Below are positions 45,257 to 57,068 of a stretch of DNA of 64,000 bases, piece by piece. The notes beneath the pieces were generated by a model. It searched no databases. It was not told where the DNA came from and saw only the letters and a list, made by a program, of their open reading frames with translations. How positions within the stretch are numbered: the stretch's first letter is position 1; every line of letters starts with the position of its first letter. Source of the stretch: Anopheles merus (lineage: Eukaryota; Arthropoda; Insecta; Diptera; Culicidae); contig NC_054084.1 of the NCBI RefSeq assembly GCF_017562075.2, positions 13,530,798-13,594,797 of the forward strand, in the 5' to 3' direction. The translations under genes and the position numbers were made by a program.

Positions 45257-45405
45257 GTTGTCACACTTGCAACACGTTCGATAGCGCACCTTGGTGTAAA
45301 TACTTCAAAAGTCCGTCCTTTTTGGCCATGTGGTCCGGCCCGTAGCGTAGCTGGCCGTGTTTGTTTACATCCTTGGAAAACGTAATTGTTCGCAGTGGGT
45401 AAAGG

Positions 45406-47813
45406 ATGGTGCGCCACAATAATCAGCTGCCGGACAATTTGCCGCAGCTGCAGAACCTGATCAAGCGCGATCCGGAATCGTACCGCGATGAGTTCCTGCA
45501 GCAGTACCACCATTTCCACAGCGTGCTGGACATCTTCCGGCTCGAGCCGGACAAGGAAAACAAGAGCCTGTGCGAGTCGATCATGTTTCTGGCGCAGATC
45601 GCCCAGTGCTACCTGGACGACCTGAAGGCGTTCCCGCAAACGCTGGTCGATCTGCTGAAGACGCACTCGACCACGCTCGATCCGGAGATGCGCAACACGT
45701 TCTGCCGGGCGCTGATACTGCTGCGGAACAAGAACCTAATCTCGCCGCTCGATCTGCTGGAGCTGTTCTTCCAGCTGCTGCGCTGTCCGGACAAGGCGCT
45801 GCGCACGTTCCTGGAGAACCACATCATCAACGACATCAAAAATATGAACGCCAAGCAGAAGGACATGAAGCTGAACTCGACGCTGCAGAACTTCATGTAC
45901 ACGATGCTGCGGGACACGAACCCGAAGGCGGCCAAGATGTCGGTGGACATTATGATCGAGCTGTACCGGAAGCAGGTGTGGAACGATGCGAAAACGGTGA
46001 ACGTGATCGCGAACGTGGGCTGCTTTTCCAAGTTTACCAAGGTGCTGGTGGCGTCGCTCAAGTTTTTCCTCGGCACGGACCAGCAGGAGGAGGACGAGGA
46101 TGAGGAGGACAGCGACCGGGAGGTGGACCTGAAGGGCATCATGATGGCGGCCAAGGTGAACAAGAAGACGAAGAAGCGCAAGAAGAAGGTGGAGGCGGCC
46201 AAAAAGCTGTACACGCAGGCCCAGAAGAAGAAGAAGCGCCCGGTGGCGTTCAACTTTTCCGCCATCCATCTGATACACAACCCGCAGGGCATGGCGGAAA
46301 GCCTGTTCAAGCAGCTGCAGGACGGAAACGAACGGTTCGAGGTGAAGCTGATGCATCTGGACGTCATCTCGCGACTGATCGGCATTCACGAGCTGTTCCT
46401 GTTCAGCTTCTATCCGTACATAACGCGGTAAGGGAAAGCCTTGACCCGGTACCATTAGAAACCTGATTGATCATCGGTAACCATTTCCTTGTTTCCCCCC
46501 CTTTCCTTTGCAGCTTTGTGCAGCCCCATCAGCGGCAGGTCACGCGCATACTGCAGTTTGCTGCCCAAGCGTCCCACGAGCTGATTCCGCCGGAAATCAT
46601 CGAACCGGTCATAAAGACACTGGTCAACAACTTCGTCACCGAGCGGAACTCGAGCGATGTGATGGCGATCGGGCTGAATGCGGTGCGTGAAATCTGCGTC
46701 CGCTGTCCGCTCGCGATGAACGAGGACCTGCTGCGCGATTTAACGATGTACAAGAACTACAAGGAAAAGTCGGTCATGATGGCGTCGAAGGCGTTGATAA
46801 TGCTGTACCGCGAGCAGATGCCGACACTGCTGGCCAAGAAGGACCGGGGCCGACCGACGGAAGCGAGCGTGGAAATTAAAGCGAAACGGTACGGCGAGAT
46901 TAATGCTGCGGAGTACATCCCCGGCACGGAAGCACTGCTGCGGGAGGATGCACCCGAGCTGGAGGGGGATGCTGGGCCGGATGGGGACGGGTCGGATTCA
47001 GACTGGATCGATGTGGACAGCAGTGAGGATGAGTTCGAAGCCGCGTTGCGTGAGGAGAAGAGTAAGAAGGGTATCACGATGATAAAATCTTCCAAAAATA
47101 AGAAAAAGGAGGATGAGGAGGATGAGGACGAAGAAGAAGAAGAGGAGGATGAAGAAGACGATGAGGAGGAAGATGAAGATGAAGATGATGAGGGCGACTG
47201 GGAAGATTGCAGTGATGAGGAAGAGGAAGAAGAAAAGAAGCAAATTGAAGAGCAGAAGCAGAAAAAATCGAAAAAGCGAGGAAAGTACAGGCCGAAGAAA
47301 ATCCCCACTGTAACCAAGGCAACCGCCGCTAGCAAGGAGGCGGAAACAGTTTCTGAACAACCGGCCGAGGAAAACCCAGGCGAGCAAACGCTTAACACGG
47401 CCGAGGCGATGCAGGAGCTGGCGCTGACGAAAATCTTTACCGACGCGGATTTTGCGCGCATCGAGCAGGAGCGCGTGAAGAAGCAGGTGACGCACCACAG
47501 CCGCAAGCGGCAGTTGGAAACGGAGCGCAGCGAGTTCGTGAAGCTGGACGCGATTGAGATGATCTACAAGCGGCGCAAGGCGGACAAGCAGGCGCGCGTG
47601 GAAAGCATGCAGCGGGGGCGCGAAGATCGGGAAAAGTTCGGCTACAAGGACAATCGCATGAACCCGCACTGCTCCAAGACGAACCGCGAGAAGCAGAAGA
47701 ACAAGAACTTCACGATGATCCGGCACAAGGTGCGCGGCAAGGTGAAGAAATCGTTCCGCGACAAGCAGATGTCGCTGCGGAAGCACTTGCTGCACGTTAA
47801 AAAGATGAAATAA
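45406..47813 (+). CDS. SDAD1: SDA1 homolog, 60S ribosome biogenesis factor
   Basis: Exons 45406-46427 and 46514-47813 (phase-2 join CG|C; donor GTAAGG, acceptor TTTGCAG) give 773 residues. SDA1 is a nucleolar protein needed for 60S pre-ribosome maturation and export. Residues 1-230 are a helical N-terminal domain opening with MVRHNNQLPDNLPQLQNLIK, typical of the family. An acidic/basic break follows (EEDEDEEDSDREVDLKG then KKTKKRKKKVEAAKK), then the helical FNFSAIHLIHNPQGMAESLF region. A long Glu/Asp-rich stretch (about residues 510-610) precedes the basic C-terminal SDA1 domain (FTDADFARIEQERVKKQ, ending HKVRGKVKKSFRDKQMSLRK). Divergent from ZC3H15. Confidence 0.95.
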
Positions 47814-47939
47814 AGCGCTGCGGTTAGCTGTTTGGGCGTCTACTTTTGAAGGAAAGTAGTGCCAATGCAAAAAGAACTGTGTACGTCATTTTAATGGATA
47901 TTTAGCTTTTTTAATTAATTGCAACATGAAACATTAACT

Positions 47940-48235
47940 GCAACATCGGCTCCGGCATCGGAATAGGCTCCGAAATCAGAATCGGCTTCGAAACCGATTC
48001 GGTTTCGGCATTTTCATAAGAACTCATTCTCATTCCGGAGCTAAAATCCATTTCTGGAGTCAATCCTGATTCCGTTACCGGAGCAAATTCCGATTGCCAG
48101 GTCGATTGGAATTGGCTCCGGAATCGATTCTGGAATCGCTTTTGGAAATGGAATTGATTCCAGCATCGGAATTGGCTCCACAATTGATCCTTATCATGGA
48201 ATCGGGTAGGTCCAATTCTGAGCTCCCATCACTAA
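47940..48235. repeat. Second copy of the GGAATC-type dispersed repeat
   Basis: Same ordered words as the repeat at 1075-1600 (TCTGGAGTCAATCCTGATTC, ACCGGAGCAAATTCCGATT, CCAGGTCGATTGG), same orientation, ending GGTAGGTCCAATTCTGAGCT then CCCATCACTA. The 48236-48671 flank is AT-rich without a gene except the leader of the next one. Confidence 0.7.
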
Positions 48236-48671
48236 ATTGAACTTTTAAATACTAACGAGTCCAGTAGTTTATGCATGCGATCGGCTCTTGAAGTAATAAA
48301 GCTTCTTTTAAATCTTGGCTACACCTCAGAACCGCTATTATGATCTTACATCACGAGAGAGTATTTGAAAAACATTCAACATTTACTGACACTTTACGCT
48401 TTCTCACACAAATTGGAGAATTAACGTTTTTATTCCTTATTCCCTTTCCAGGTATTAAATTCAACGAAAAAATTAAACATCACATTTATATTTATCTTGG
48501 AAATCGTACTGTTTTTTAATGTACATACCTTGGTTCACAATTGACGTCTCTCCACCAAAGTCGTATTGTTTATCTTCATATTTTCCAGTTTTTAGTAGCT
48601 CGTTCTAATTGCGTTCCTGGTGTAATGTAAATCAAACCCTTCGACTTCCCTGTCCGTGTGTTCAGAGAGTC

Positions 48672-50462
48672 ATGTATCCACCGTTCAGCATAATCTCTGC
48701 CCTAATATGCTCGCTACTGTTTTCGCAACCATGCAGCGCCTTCCCAACGTATCGCATCGAAGAAAGTCCCGTATCGAACGATCCGCTCTACACGGACGGA
48801 GTGTACTTTGAGGAGCTGAAAACGATAAAGGTGCAGGTAAGCTCGTGGACGCTGCGGGCCAATTACGATATAGCGCTTTTCATCGATGAAATCGCAACGG
48901 CAAATGCAACCGTCGCCAATCTGCTGCAAGCGTGCGCCGAGATGCAGGCGAAGCGCATTGGCAACTGCGACGGGATCCTCAACATTCTGGGCCTGAACAA
49001 GGAGCTGAACGATTTCAGCATCCTGCTCAGGAGCTTCTGCGAAGAGGAGGGGAGGACAGGTGGCCCGAGACGCACGAAGCGAGGCATATTTCGATCCTGG
49101 TTCGGGCTGATGGACGATGAGGATAGAAACGATATACACAGCAAATTCGATAAGGTGAATCAGCAGCTCACCATCGAGTCATCGTCGCTCAGGATGTTCT
49201 ACAACACTACGAACGAGGCGTTGGCCGTGCTTTCCGGCAATACGTTCCAGGTCGATCCGAAGCGGCCACACACGATCGATTTTACGCGCGAGGGTCAGCT
49301 GCTGCTGATGGACATACTGCTGAACAAGATCATCGCCAAGAAGAACCTGTTCATGGAGCTGCTGCAGAGCACCACCTCGATGGGGCTCAGCGACAGTATC
49401 ATCTCCCCCACGCAGCTACTGGCCGAGCTGCAGAAGGTGCAAAAGTTTCTGCCGGAAGAGTTCATCTTCCCGGTGGAGCTGAAACTTCGCGAAATGCTCA
49501 AACTGTACCCGCTGTCGAAGGTGATCGCCAACGTGGACGGGTGCCGGGTGGTGGTCAACATCATTATACCGCTCTGCAACCGCTTGCTGTACCGCACGCT
49601 CAAAGGGACCAGCGTGCCGATGCTTTCGGAGGACGGCATCATGAAGATGTACGTGCTGGATCGCGACATTATGGCGTACAACAGGACGTCCCACACCGGC
49701 ATGGTGATGACGTTCGACGAGTACAAACAGTGCACCCATCTGACGGACTTTACGCTCTGCAACGCGCACCACCTGATGCGCAACCTGTCCACCACCGACG
49801 ACTGCATCGTGGCGACGTACTTCAACGCCACGGAGCGCGATTCGGACTGCCGGCTGACGCGGGTACTGCTGCGCAACCAGCTCTGGATACAGCTGGCCGA
49901 TCCGAACGTGTGGATTTACGTGATGCCCAACTTTACCGCCATCACCGTGCAGTATGGCGCCAACCGGCAGAAATCGCTCACGCTGCACGGCGTCGGCATG
50001 CTGAAGCTGCTCCAAATGTGCCACGTGCGGTCGATGGACGTGCTGCTGCAGTACGTGCCGCAGCTGGGCGGCACGAAAATAAGCGCCGTGTCGGACGGAT
50101 TTAGCCGCCCGGTGAAGATTACGCGCGAACAGTCGCTGATCATATCGGGCAGTGCGAACGACAACAGCCGCATCATACCGGTGGGCAAATCAACCGAGGC
50201 GCAGCTGAGCGAGTCGGCCCGCGTTGCCGGGATCTATCGCGAACCCGGCCGTCTTTCGCCGTGGATTATCGTGGGTATCGTTTTCGGCGTGTTTCTGGTA
50301 CTGCTCGCGGCAATGCACGTGTTTCTGCGCCAGTTTTCGATCAAGCGACGATCGCGCATGGCCGAGGCGGATGGGGCACCTGCGTTAGATTCGACGCAGC
50401 AGCAGTGGATTCCGGCCGACAATACGCAGCTCACATCGGTCGATACCTCCCTGCCGAGGTAA
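48672..50462 (+). CDS. Endogenous envelope fusion protein gene (Iris-like, F-protein family), intact and solitary
   Basis: Single open frame, 596 residues from ATG 48672 (the frame is open upstream only from a TTG). It has the architecture of the insect errantivirus/baculovirus F-type envelope family. A signal peptide covers residues 1-23. A furin-type dibasic site RRTKR lies at 133-137 and is followed directly by a hydrophobic, glycine-started stretch. An ectodomain with many Cys residues and several N-x-S/T sites (NAT, NTT, NRT, NLS, NFT) follows, then one membrane span at about 532-552 and a ~44-residue tail with a basic start. No stop or frameshift occurs. I see no LTR, gag, pol or primer-binding site in the flanks, so this is not a provirus. 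Drosophila Iris is a known captured env of this type; whether this gene is its ortholog or an independent capture cannot be told here. Any host role is inference. Confidence 0.85.
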   Translation: MYPPFSIISALICSLLFSQPCSAFPTYRIEESPVSNDPLYTDGVYFEELKTIKVQVSSWTLRANYDIALFIDEIATANATVANLLQACAEMQAKRIGNCDGILNILGLNKELNDFSILLRSFCEEEGRTGGPRRTKRGIFRSWFGLMDDEDRNDIHSKFDKVNQQLTIESSSLRMFYNTTNEALAVLSGNTFQVDPKRPHTIDFTREGQLLLMDILLNKIIAKKNLFMELLQSTTSMGLSDSIISPTQLLAELQKVQKFLPEEFIFPVELKLREMLKLYPLSKVIANVDGCRVVVNIIIPLCNRLLYRTLKGTSVPMLSEDGIMKMYVLDRDIMAYNRTSHTGMVMTFDEYKQCTHLTDFTLCNAHHLMRNLSTTDDCIVATYFNATERDSDCRLTRVLLRNQLWIQLADPNVWIYVMPNFTAITVQYGANRQKSLTLHGVGMLKLLQMCHVRSMDVLLQYVPQLGGTKISAVSDGFSRPVKITREQSLIISGSANDNSRIIPVGKSTEAQLSESARVAGIYREPGRLSPWIIVGIVFGVFLVLLAAMHVFLRQFSIKRRSRMAEADGAPALDSTQQQWIPADNTQLTSVDTSLPR

Positions 50463-50981
50463 ACCGAAATGGAACGGAAAGGTAGGCGAAGAGTAAGCAC
50501 TAACCCGATTGCCTTGATCGAGCCCTACTGGCAACGAATTACCAAAGCGTACGTAAACACGAAACATTATGCGCACAAAAGACACATGGTACACCGGTGG
50601 CGTACTGTGAGGGGATTTATAGTGAAATATTTAATCAACAAAAAGGATAATCAAACGACAATACGTACAACGCATTTTTGAACGTATTGGCGTAACTATT
50701 GTGATACAAAAGGCTTGATTGAAGATGCGAGAAGCTTATTTTTGTACGGAATTTTACCACTGCACTCGATTTGTGTGGAAATCGAACTGCGCTAGTGGTT
50801 CAGCAAGGTGTGAAGAAACATTTTATCGCTTAGAGATGCATATGAACGTTATAGTGTGCAAATAATTTAGAAGCCAGCCATACATATTATACAACTACAC
50901 GTATTTACTCCATTTAAAAAGAGTACATAGAGCTGCTTTTTAATGATGAAGAAGGTCTAAACGAAACTTTAGTACCAGGCC

Positions 50982-50987
50982 AATAAA
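50982..50987 (+). terminator. Poly(A) signal AATAAA of the env-derived gene
   Basis: AATAAA 520 bp past the stop codon; a second one lies near 51442. The 50988-52311 stretch is AT-rich with no supportable gene. Confidence 0.5.
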
Positions 50988-52311
50988 TAGTGATATTTTC
51001 GATTAACATTAGCCCTTTAAAGCAATTGGCTTAAACTTACAGCAAAATTATGACTTCTTTGACGTTTTTGGCTAATTTTTATGATAAATTTTGTAATTTA
51101 TGAAAATGGAGTTCTCATAATGTATTGAAATATTTGCAAAATAACGTAAACTAAAAAAATACTATCGCTTTTTCCTCCAAAATCAACTTTCATTTCAACT
51201 AATGGACTTTTCATGTGACGATTTCTCATGTTTTTCTAGTTGGAAAAAACGACGCTATAAGAAAATTTAGTTAAATTTGGCCTGTTTTTAGTTTATTGGT
51301 GTCCCTTTACTTTTTCTGTATATGTTATATTGCTTTATCAGAAAAGAAAATTATAACCTTTTTTGCGACAACAAAACGAATGCAGAGAGAGAGACAGAGA
51401 GTGTTATTTGTACTCCGTTAAATTGTTGAACCATAAGCGAAATAAAAGTGAAAAGTAAACTAGTTACGCTGCTTTGCCTTAATCATTCGACGGGAATGAA
51501 CACACCTGAACACAATATCGAACCTTCCAACACGACAAACAATATCCGAAAGCATGACAAATAACTACCAACAACCAAATTTACGAAGCACATCATGCAG
51601 CAAACTGTACCGTACGATCTATGTCGTACGATTCCGCTGAGATTAGAAGATGAGTATCATCTGTATATCACTTAAAACATCGCGAACTAATCCTTCCGAA
51701 GGAGCGGTGCAATCTTTGTGCGAAATGATAACGCTCTCCTAACGTAATAATGTTTAATCATACTTTCACTATTGCACTATAGCTGCTTCGCGAGCAAAAA
51801 GAATTAGCATTCTTATGCTTATCTAATAGGAGGTAATGCCTAGCTTACCGCAAACACGAAATAATACGCTCGTTTTCACCTATTGGCACTGTAATCCTTT
51901 CCTACATGTGAAAGTTTTCCACCGATGTTAGTGTTGTTTCGATTAGCAGATTAAAGTCAAGTTCGTTCAGGTTCGCTTTGGCGGTAAGTAGGTCGAGGAA
52001 ATTGTCCAACGGTTGCTGGAGCTTTCGGGCCGCCCCTAAACCTTGGCTGAGATCTAAAACGAATGTTGAACGAGTAGGAAAATTACAAAACAGGCTCTAT
52101 CAGACAGAGTGCAGTTATTTTTTGCATGGAAATGGAAAATGCAAAAGCATTCCAAGTGCAGCAGCAAAACGAAAAAAGAACGGCTACCAAAAAACAGAAA
52201 AAATAAATAAATATTTTAAAACCAATAAATGATGCATGCAGATGGGAAAAATGGAATGATGCGTGTTTCGAGCCCCGTGAACGAGTCAGTGAACGGATGG
52301 AAGCTGTCGTT

Positions 52312-53021
52312 TTAAAAAAGCATTCTAATCGCCTGCGTACACCAGGCAATTGATGGGACAATGCGGAATTCGAGTGTAGCAAACACGACCACAGCGATGA
52401 TCGTGCTGGCCAGAATTAAATATCCAACGCCTAGCAGGAGCGTTGTTTTCAGGGACGCATCCAGTCCGGCATTAAGGCAACGGGCACGGGCAACCGCTGT
52501 ATGCCGTCTTGACAGTCGGACAATTTTATCCGACGGTGAGTCACGGCAAAGCTGCATCAAAAACGAGGATGTAGAGGAGGTGCAGCGGAACCGCTGGAAG
52601 CGCGTTCTGGCCGCCCCATTCGACCCCGTCGACCGGGAACTGCCAAAGGTAATGGTAACGTTGGGCGCCTGCTGTTCCTCCTTTTCATCCTCCCCGGCCC
52701 GGTCGCTGGCAGTGGCGCTGCCCGCCTCCAGATCGACCAGCGACGAAGGGGACGTAACGAGCCGGAGCGCGTTGAGGCTCGCGTAGGTACGTAGATTGCG
52801 CGACCGGGACGAGTTTTCCGTCTGATCGTACCCGGAGGATGAGATGGGCGAGGAAGCTTCCGAGCAGGATGAGGGTGAGGAGGATGCAGCCGGTGGCGGT
52901 TTGTGAACCGAACGGCTCGTGTGAAATGATGGCGGCGAGGGCATGCAATGTTTTACATCTGAGCGCGCGCAACCGAACCAACCGAAAAAACGATCACAAC
53001 CGTTACTAAAGCAAGTGGCAA
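52312..53021 (-). CDS. Ser-rich single-pass membrane segment: 3' exon of GSAP or a separate small gene
   Basis: Minus-strand open exon with an excellent acceptor (T10CAG at 53032-53022) starting in phase 1 and ending at TAA 52314-52312. It encodes about 236 residues: a Cys/Phe-rich start (GCDRFFGWFGCARS), a long Ser/Thr/Pro-rich part with acidic patches, and one strong membrane span near the end (TTLLLGVGYLILASTIIAVV). The phase fits exactly a splice from GSAP exon 3 at 53232 (AAAG|GTAGCA, a weak donor), which would give an 1154-residue GSAP with a membrane anchor. Alternatively translation starts at the internal ATG 52944, for a 210-residue protein. A strong unused donor (GTAAGT at 53115) lies between and could belong to a leader exon of such a separate gene. 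Confidence 0.5.
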
Positions 53022-53163
53022 CTGAAAAAAAAAACAAACAGCGAAATGAAAATAAAAAATGACAAATAAATGCAAGTTAAGAAAAGGAAGACACGTGAAA
53101 TGCGCTTACACTTACGGAACAGAATAACAAAACATTCAACACAAAACAAACCAAAAACACGAT

Positions 53164-56143
53164 TCAATACATGCAACACACGCGCGGATAACCGGGCAGA
53201 AGCCGTCTCCGACGTTTCGAGTACTTGCTACCTTTCGGTTGATAGTCGCGCTTCCTCAGATGCGACGATCCGCGCGGATGCACCGAGTTGCCGGACAGAA
53301 TGTTCATCGCGTGTTCGCGCCCGCGCAGCATCGCGCTGACCGGATGGTTCCAGCTGTTCAGCAGCCGGCGTGCCCTCGACCGGGGCAGTATCATGAGCAG
53401 ATTCAGCTTCCGCCGAATCCCATCCGGTGTGTCCTCGATGTCGGCAAAGATCACCTTCACCACGTCGATCTGCAGCTCGAACACGTGGTGCTCGACGTAC
53501 TGCATGAACCCGTCGAACGGCAGCGCCCGGTAGCCGAGGTACGAAAAGAACGAGCAGAAACCGAGCGGCAGCGGAAAGGCAAGCGTCTCCACCGCCAAAC
53601 AGTACCGCTCGAGCATGGCAAACAGCCGTACCTGCAGGGCCCGCTCAAGCTGATCGATCAGCGCAAAGCCGCGGCTTTCCGAACCCTCCACCGCGAGCGC
53701 ATGGTCAAGGCCGGCCGTACGGCACGCGAGCACGCAGAGCGCGCGCGATTGTTCCAGCTGCGCGGCGACGTAGCGCGTCGCAACGGCATGCACGTGCGAT
53801 GTGGCCGGATTGGTGTCGTAAAAGGCGTTCTTCAGCCACCGAAAGCCCGTCACCTCCTTTACGCTGTGCTTTACCAGATGCATGCTCAGCTCGCGCAGAT
53901 TCACGTTCAGCACCAGCTCCTGCTTGTTGGCGGTGCACGCCTCCGTTTCCACGAACGGTAGATCGTTCTGCAGCCTGGCACGGGCACCGCCGCCGACGCC
54001 ACCGGCACCCGCCACAAAGTCCAGCCCGAACGTGGCCCCACCGATCGGGTTGGCGGGCGACATTGGGGTGGTGCAGCGGGACAGCGCCTCCGGCTGGTAG
54101 CAGGCGAGCGAGTACATCAGCTTCTCGCGCACCTGCTCCTGGTGGAAGCGGGGCCGTTCCTTGCTGCTGCCACCGGTATCGCTCAGCCGATCCCACAGCA
54201 GCGTCCAGATGTCTTTGCGGAAGGGCGAGAGGCGCTGCTGGGGCGACAGCAACATCATCGACGTGTTGTAGAGCGTTTCGTGCGACAGGCCCACGCTCAG
54301 CTTGCCCACCTTGGCTTCGATCGGCTTGCTCGAGCTGCAGGTGGTTAGCGGAAGCAGCCGGAACAGGGCCAGCTGGTCCTGGGTGAGCCCTTTCTTGGCC
54401 GATGCGTACGTGCCCGCCACGAGTGCTTCCTTCAGCAGCGGTACCGTGTCCAGATGAAGTGGCCGTTCCATGATGATGCTCAGGATCTGTGCAAGGAATG
54501 CGAAAGGATAAATAATCTAATCCTAATTGCAATACACCTGCATACCCCTCGTACTTACCTCGGAAAAGATTTCAATAATATCACCCCCGGTCGAGTGCGC
54601 CAGGAAGTAGTGCACGATTGCCAACCGATTGTCTATCGACGTATCGTTCCGGAACGCATCGATCAGGTGCGACTTCGGTATCGTGATCGAGATGAGATCG
54701 AGCGTGGCCGAATCGTAGCAAATGTTGTTGGTCGCGAAGCACGGCACCAGCTGCGTAATGGGCGCGCGGGTAAACGGTGCGCACACGATATGGCACGACG
54801 GTTCGTGCGACAGTCCCACATCGAGCAGGTGCATGAACAGGTCCGCTTGAAACACCAGCACGTGGTGGTCGCCGTGCAGCGTAAACGTGGGCTTCATTAG
54901 CTTCGCCTTCTCCCACGGTATGCCCGGCATGACGCAGTGTATGACGCACCCGTGGTGCAGGATCGTCACCGAGTACGCAAAGTGTACGTCGAAGATGGTC
55001 TGCGCCGTGGTCCCACCGTTCGCCTGTGGTGCCTCCTCCTCCCGCTGCTTGACCGGCTGGTACAGGTAGTAGTGGCAGACGAACAGCATCCCCGACTCGT
55101 CGCTCACGATGACGAGATTGAGCGACGAGTCGTGTATGCGCAGCGGGACGGTATCGTCCTCGTAGATGTCCTCACTGCTGGAGGAAGGAATTTTCGGCAG
55201 ATTCAGCGGAATGTTCAGCACCGTTTCGGTGGGCAGATCGTCGTGAAACTGAAACGCGGACAGGGTCGGCTGTAGCCGTTTGGTCGGTTCGCCCTGCTCG
55301 CCCGCTGCGTCGTCCTCCTTCTCGAAGATGGTGCGTGCCGTCGGTTTGAGATGAATGTAGTACAACGCTTGGACGGTTGGATCCCACTGGGCCCATATGA
55401 AGGCTTTCGTTAGCGTTTCGCTTTTCAGCCCGTCCCGATCCAACTCCCAGGCGTTGGGGTTGGTGTAATCGATGCGGCTACTGCTCCCCGCAGCAAGCGC
55501 ATCCTCCTCCTCCGACTGTTGTTCGAGCTTTTTCAGCGACGCCGTATACAGCAGCACGTGCTCGTGGTGTACCAGGAGCAAAAATTTGTCCTGATAGTGC
55601 TTCTCGAAGGTGGACAGCTTGCGCCAGAGGAACGTTGCCATTACCTGCCGGTTGCGCTCGACCTCGAGCAGCAGATGGGGCTGTGCCGCGTCCAGCTTGG
55701 GGCGCACCTCCACCAGGTACGCACGGTAAATGTCCCCGTTGTGGCCGGACACGTCCTGCTTGATCTGCTTCGTTACGTACAGCAGCAGGGTGTGCGTGAG
55801 GTTAACCGAAGCCTGAATTACGTTCTCTCGGCCCGGGAAGGTGTACAGCACGTCGAACGTTTTGCTTTTCGGCGTGTAAATGCCGATGTTAGTTCGTTGC
55901 TCCTCGCGTCCTTTCCGGGGGTCGAACGATACCCAGCTAGCGAGCAGTGAGCTATCCTGCTCCTTCCCCAGAATGCGCCACTCGATAGCGACATCTGGAG
56001 GGGGAGAAGAAGTAGAAATTGCACAAATGTTGTATAAATTCAATGTATCGAACAAGTAGTAGTATCGGCATTCGCTTACCTTTATTTCCACTAACGGACA
56101 GTAGCCCACAGAAGTTGGCGGCCAAGTTTTCCTGCTTCAACAT
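53164..56143 (-). CDS. GSAP: Gamma-secretase-activating protein homolog (GSAP / pigeon)
   Basis: Exons (minus) 56143-56080, 55994-54559 and 54486-53164 give 940 residues; the phases agree. GSAP-family proteins bind gamma-secretase and, in vertebrates, modulate its cleavage of APP; the fly homolog is known as pigeon/linotte. The N-terminal half is a WD/beta-propeller-like region (SSLLASWVSFDPRKGREEQR, YTFPGRENVIQASVNLTHTL, AFIWAQWDPTVQALYYIHLK). The C-terminal GSAP-16 kDa-like part has LPLPLGFCSFFSYLGYRALP and RRLLNSWNHPVSAMLRGREH. Long human-type spacing is kept. The third exon either runs to the stop at 53164 with a very basic tail (SKYSKRRRRLLPGYPR) or is spliced at 53232 into the membrane-segment exon at 52312-53021. 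Confidence 0.87.
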
Positions 56144-57068
56144 TCTACTATCGTACTGGTACACTCCAAAATTCCAGAAGACACGTTCACGACACACACA
56201 CCTCTACAGAGCAAAGTGCCCTTTTTAGTGGAAAATTAATCACTACAGCAAAATCACTTTTTCACAGTTGCTGGGCAACGGCAGAGAGTGGTAGGCGATG
56301 CAACGTTTCCGGTTCTGCTGGAATTCACCGTTTCGATTCTGGCGGCTTCGTTTGTTGGCCCTCTGCTCACATCACGTTGCTGAAATCAATAATCTTTTCC
56401 TCGTTCCGTCTGTGTTGCCACTCTGTCAATGATGCTGGAATTCGGTGCTGCTGATAATAAGTTTACGGTTAGGGCCTCTCTCGGTCTCGCTCTTTCTTTC
56501 TCTCTGACTCGCCTCAGCCTCAGCTCTACCACCGTTGGCACCGACTCGGCTGCGTTTGCGTTGTCGGCATTTTCCCAACACTGCTCTACCAACACGCGCC
56601 CTATCCCTTGTCGCGTTTCCCCTCCCCCCACTCTTCCCGCTTCTTATCAGCAGTTGTCATCCGGTGCAGTCACCGTGAACGATGGCGACGGGAGACGCTT
56701 TTTTCGTGTTTGCCTTTTAGCACGCACATGCGCATGAAATTGTAAACAAAACGGCCGAGTACGGTGGTTATTTGTGTGTTTGATTTTGAAATGTTGTGTA
56801 TAGGGAGCTGCTGGGTGGAGGAAAGGTAGAAATAGGCTTCTAGTTGTTAGGATGGCAGGGGAAGGCGAGGATGGCGTTCTCCCACAGGAAGGGGGAAATT
56901 GTGATGAGCGAATCGTTGAAAAAGAAACCGTTGGTACCAGTCGGCTTCTTTGGAAAACTGCTCCCATGCTCCTGAAGATCCAAGTAACCGGTTGGAAAAG
57001 TTGTATGTAGTGATAGGTTACATTGGAAAATATTCGGAATCGACTCCGATCCAAGTCCGAAGATTTTG
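56144..57068. other. GSAP upstream region
   Basis: No gene seen. CT/TC-rich around 56470-56530; the GSAP promoter is probably just upstream of 56200. Confidence 0.4.

Noticed and set aside
46757..47506. 249-codon minus-strand Ser-rich open frame and 290-codon Leu-rich frame
   Set aside because: Shadows of the GAG/GAT-rich acidic stretch of SDA1 on the other strand.
48236..52311. A complete endogenous retrovirus around the env-like gene
   Set aside because: I looked for LTR-like direct repeats, a TG...CA boundary and gag/pol frames on both sides and found none. Only the envelope frame is present.
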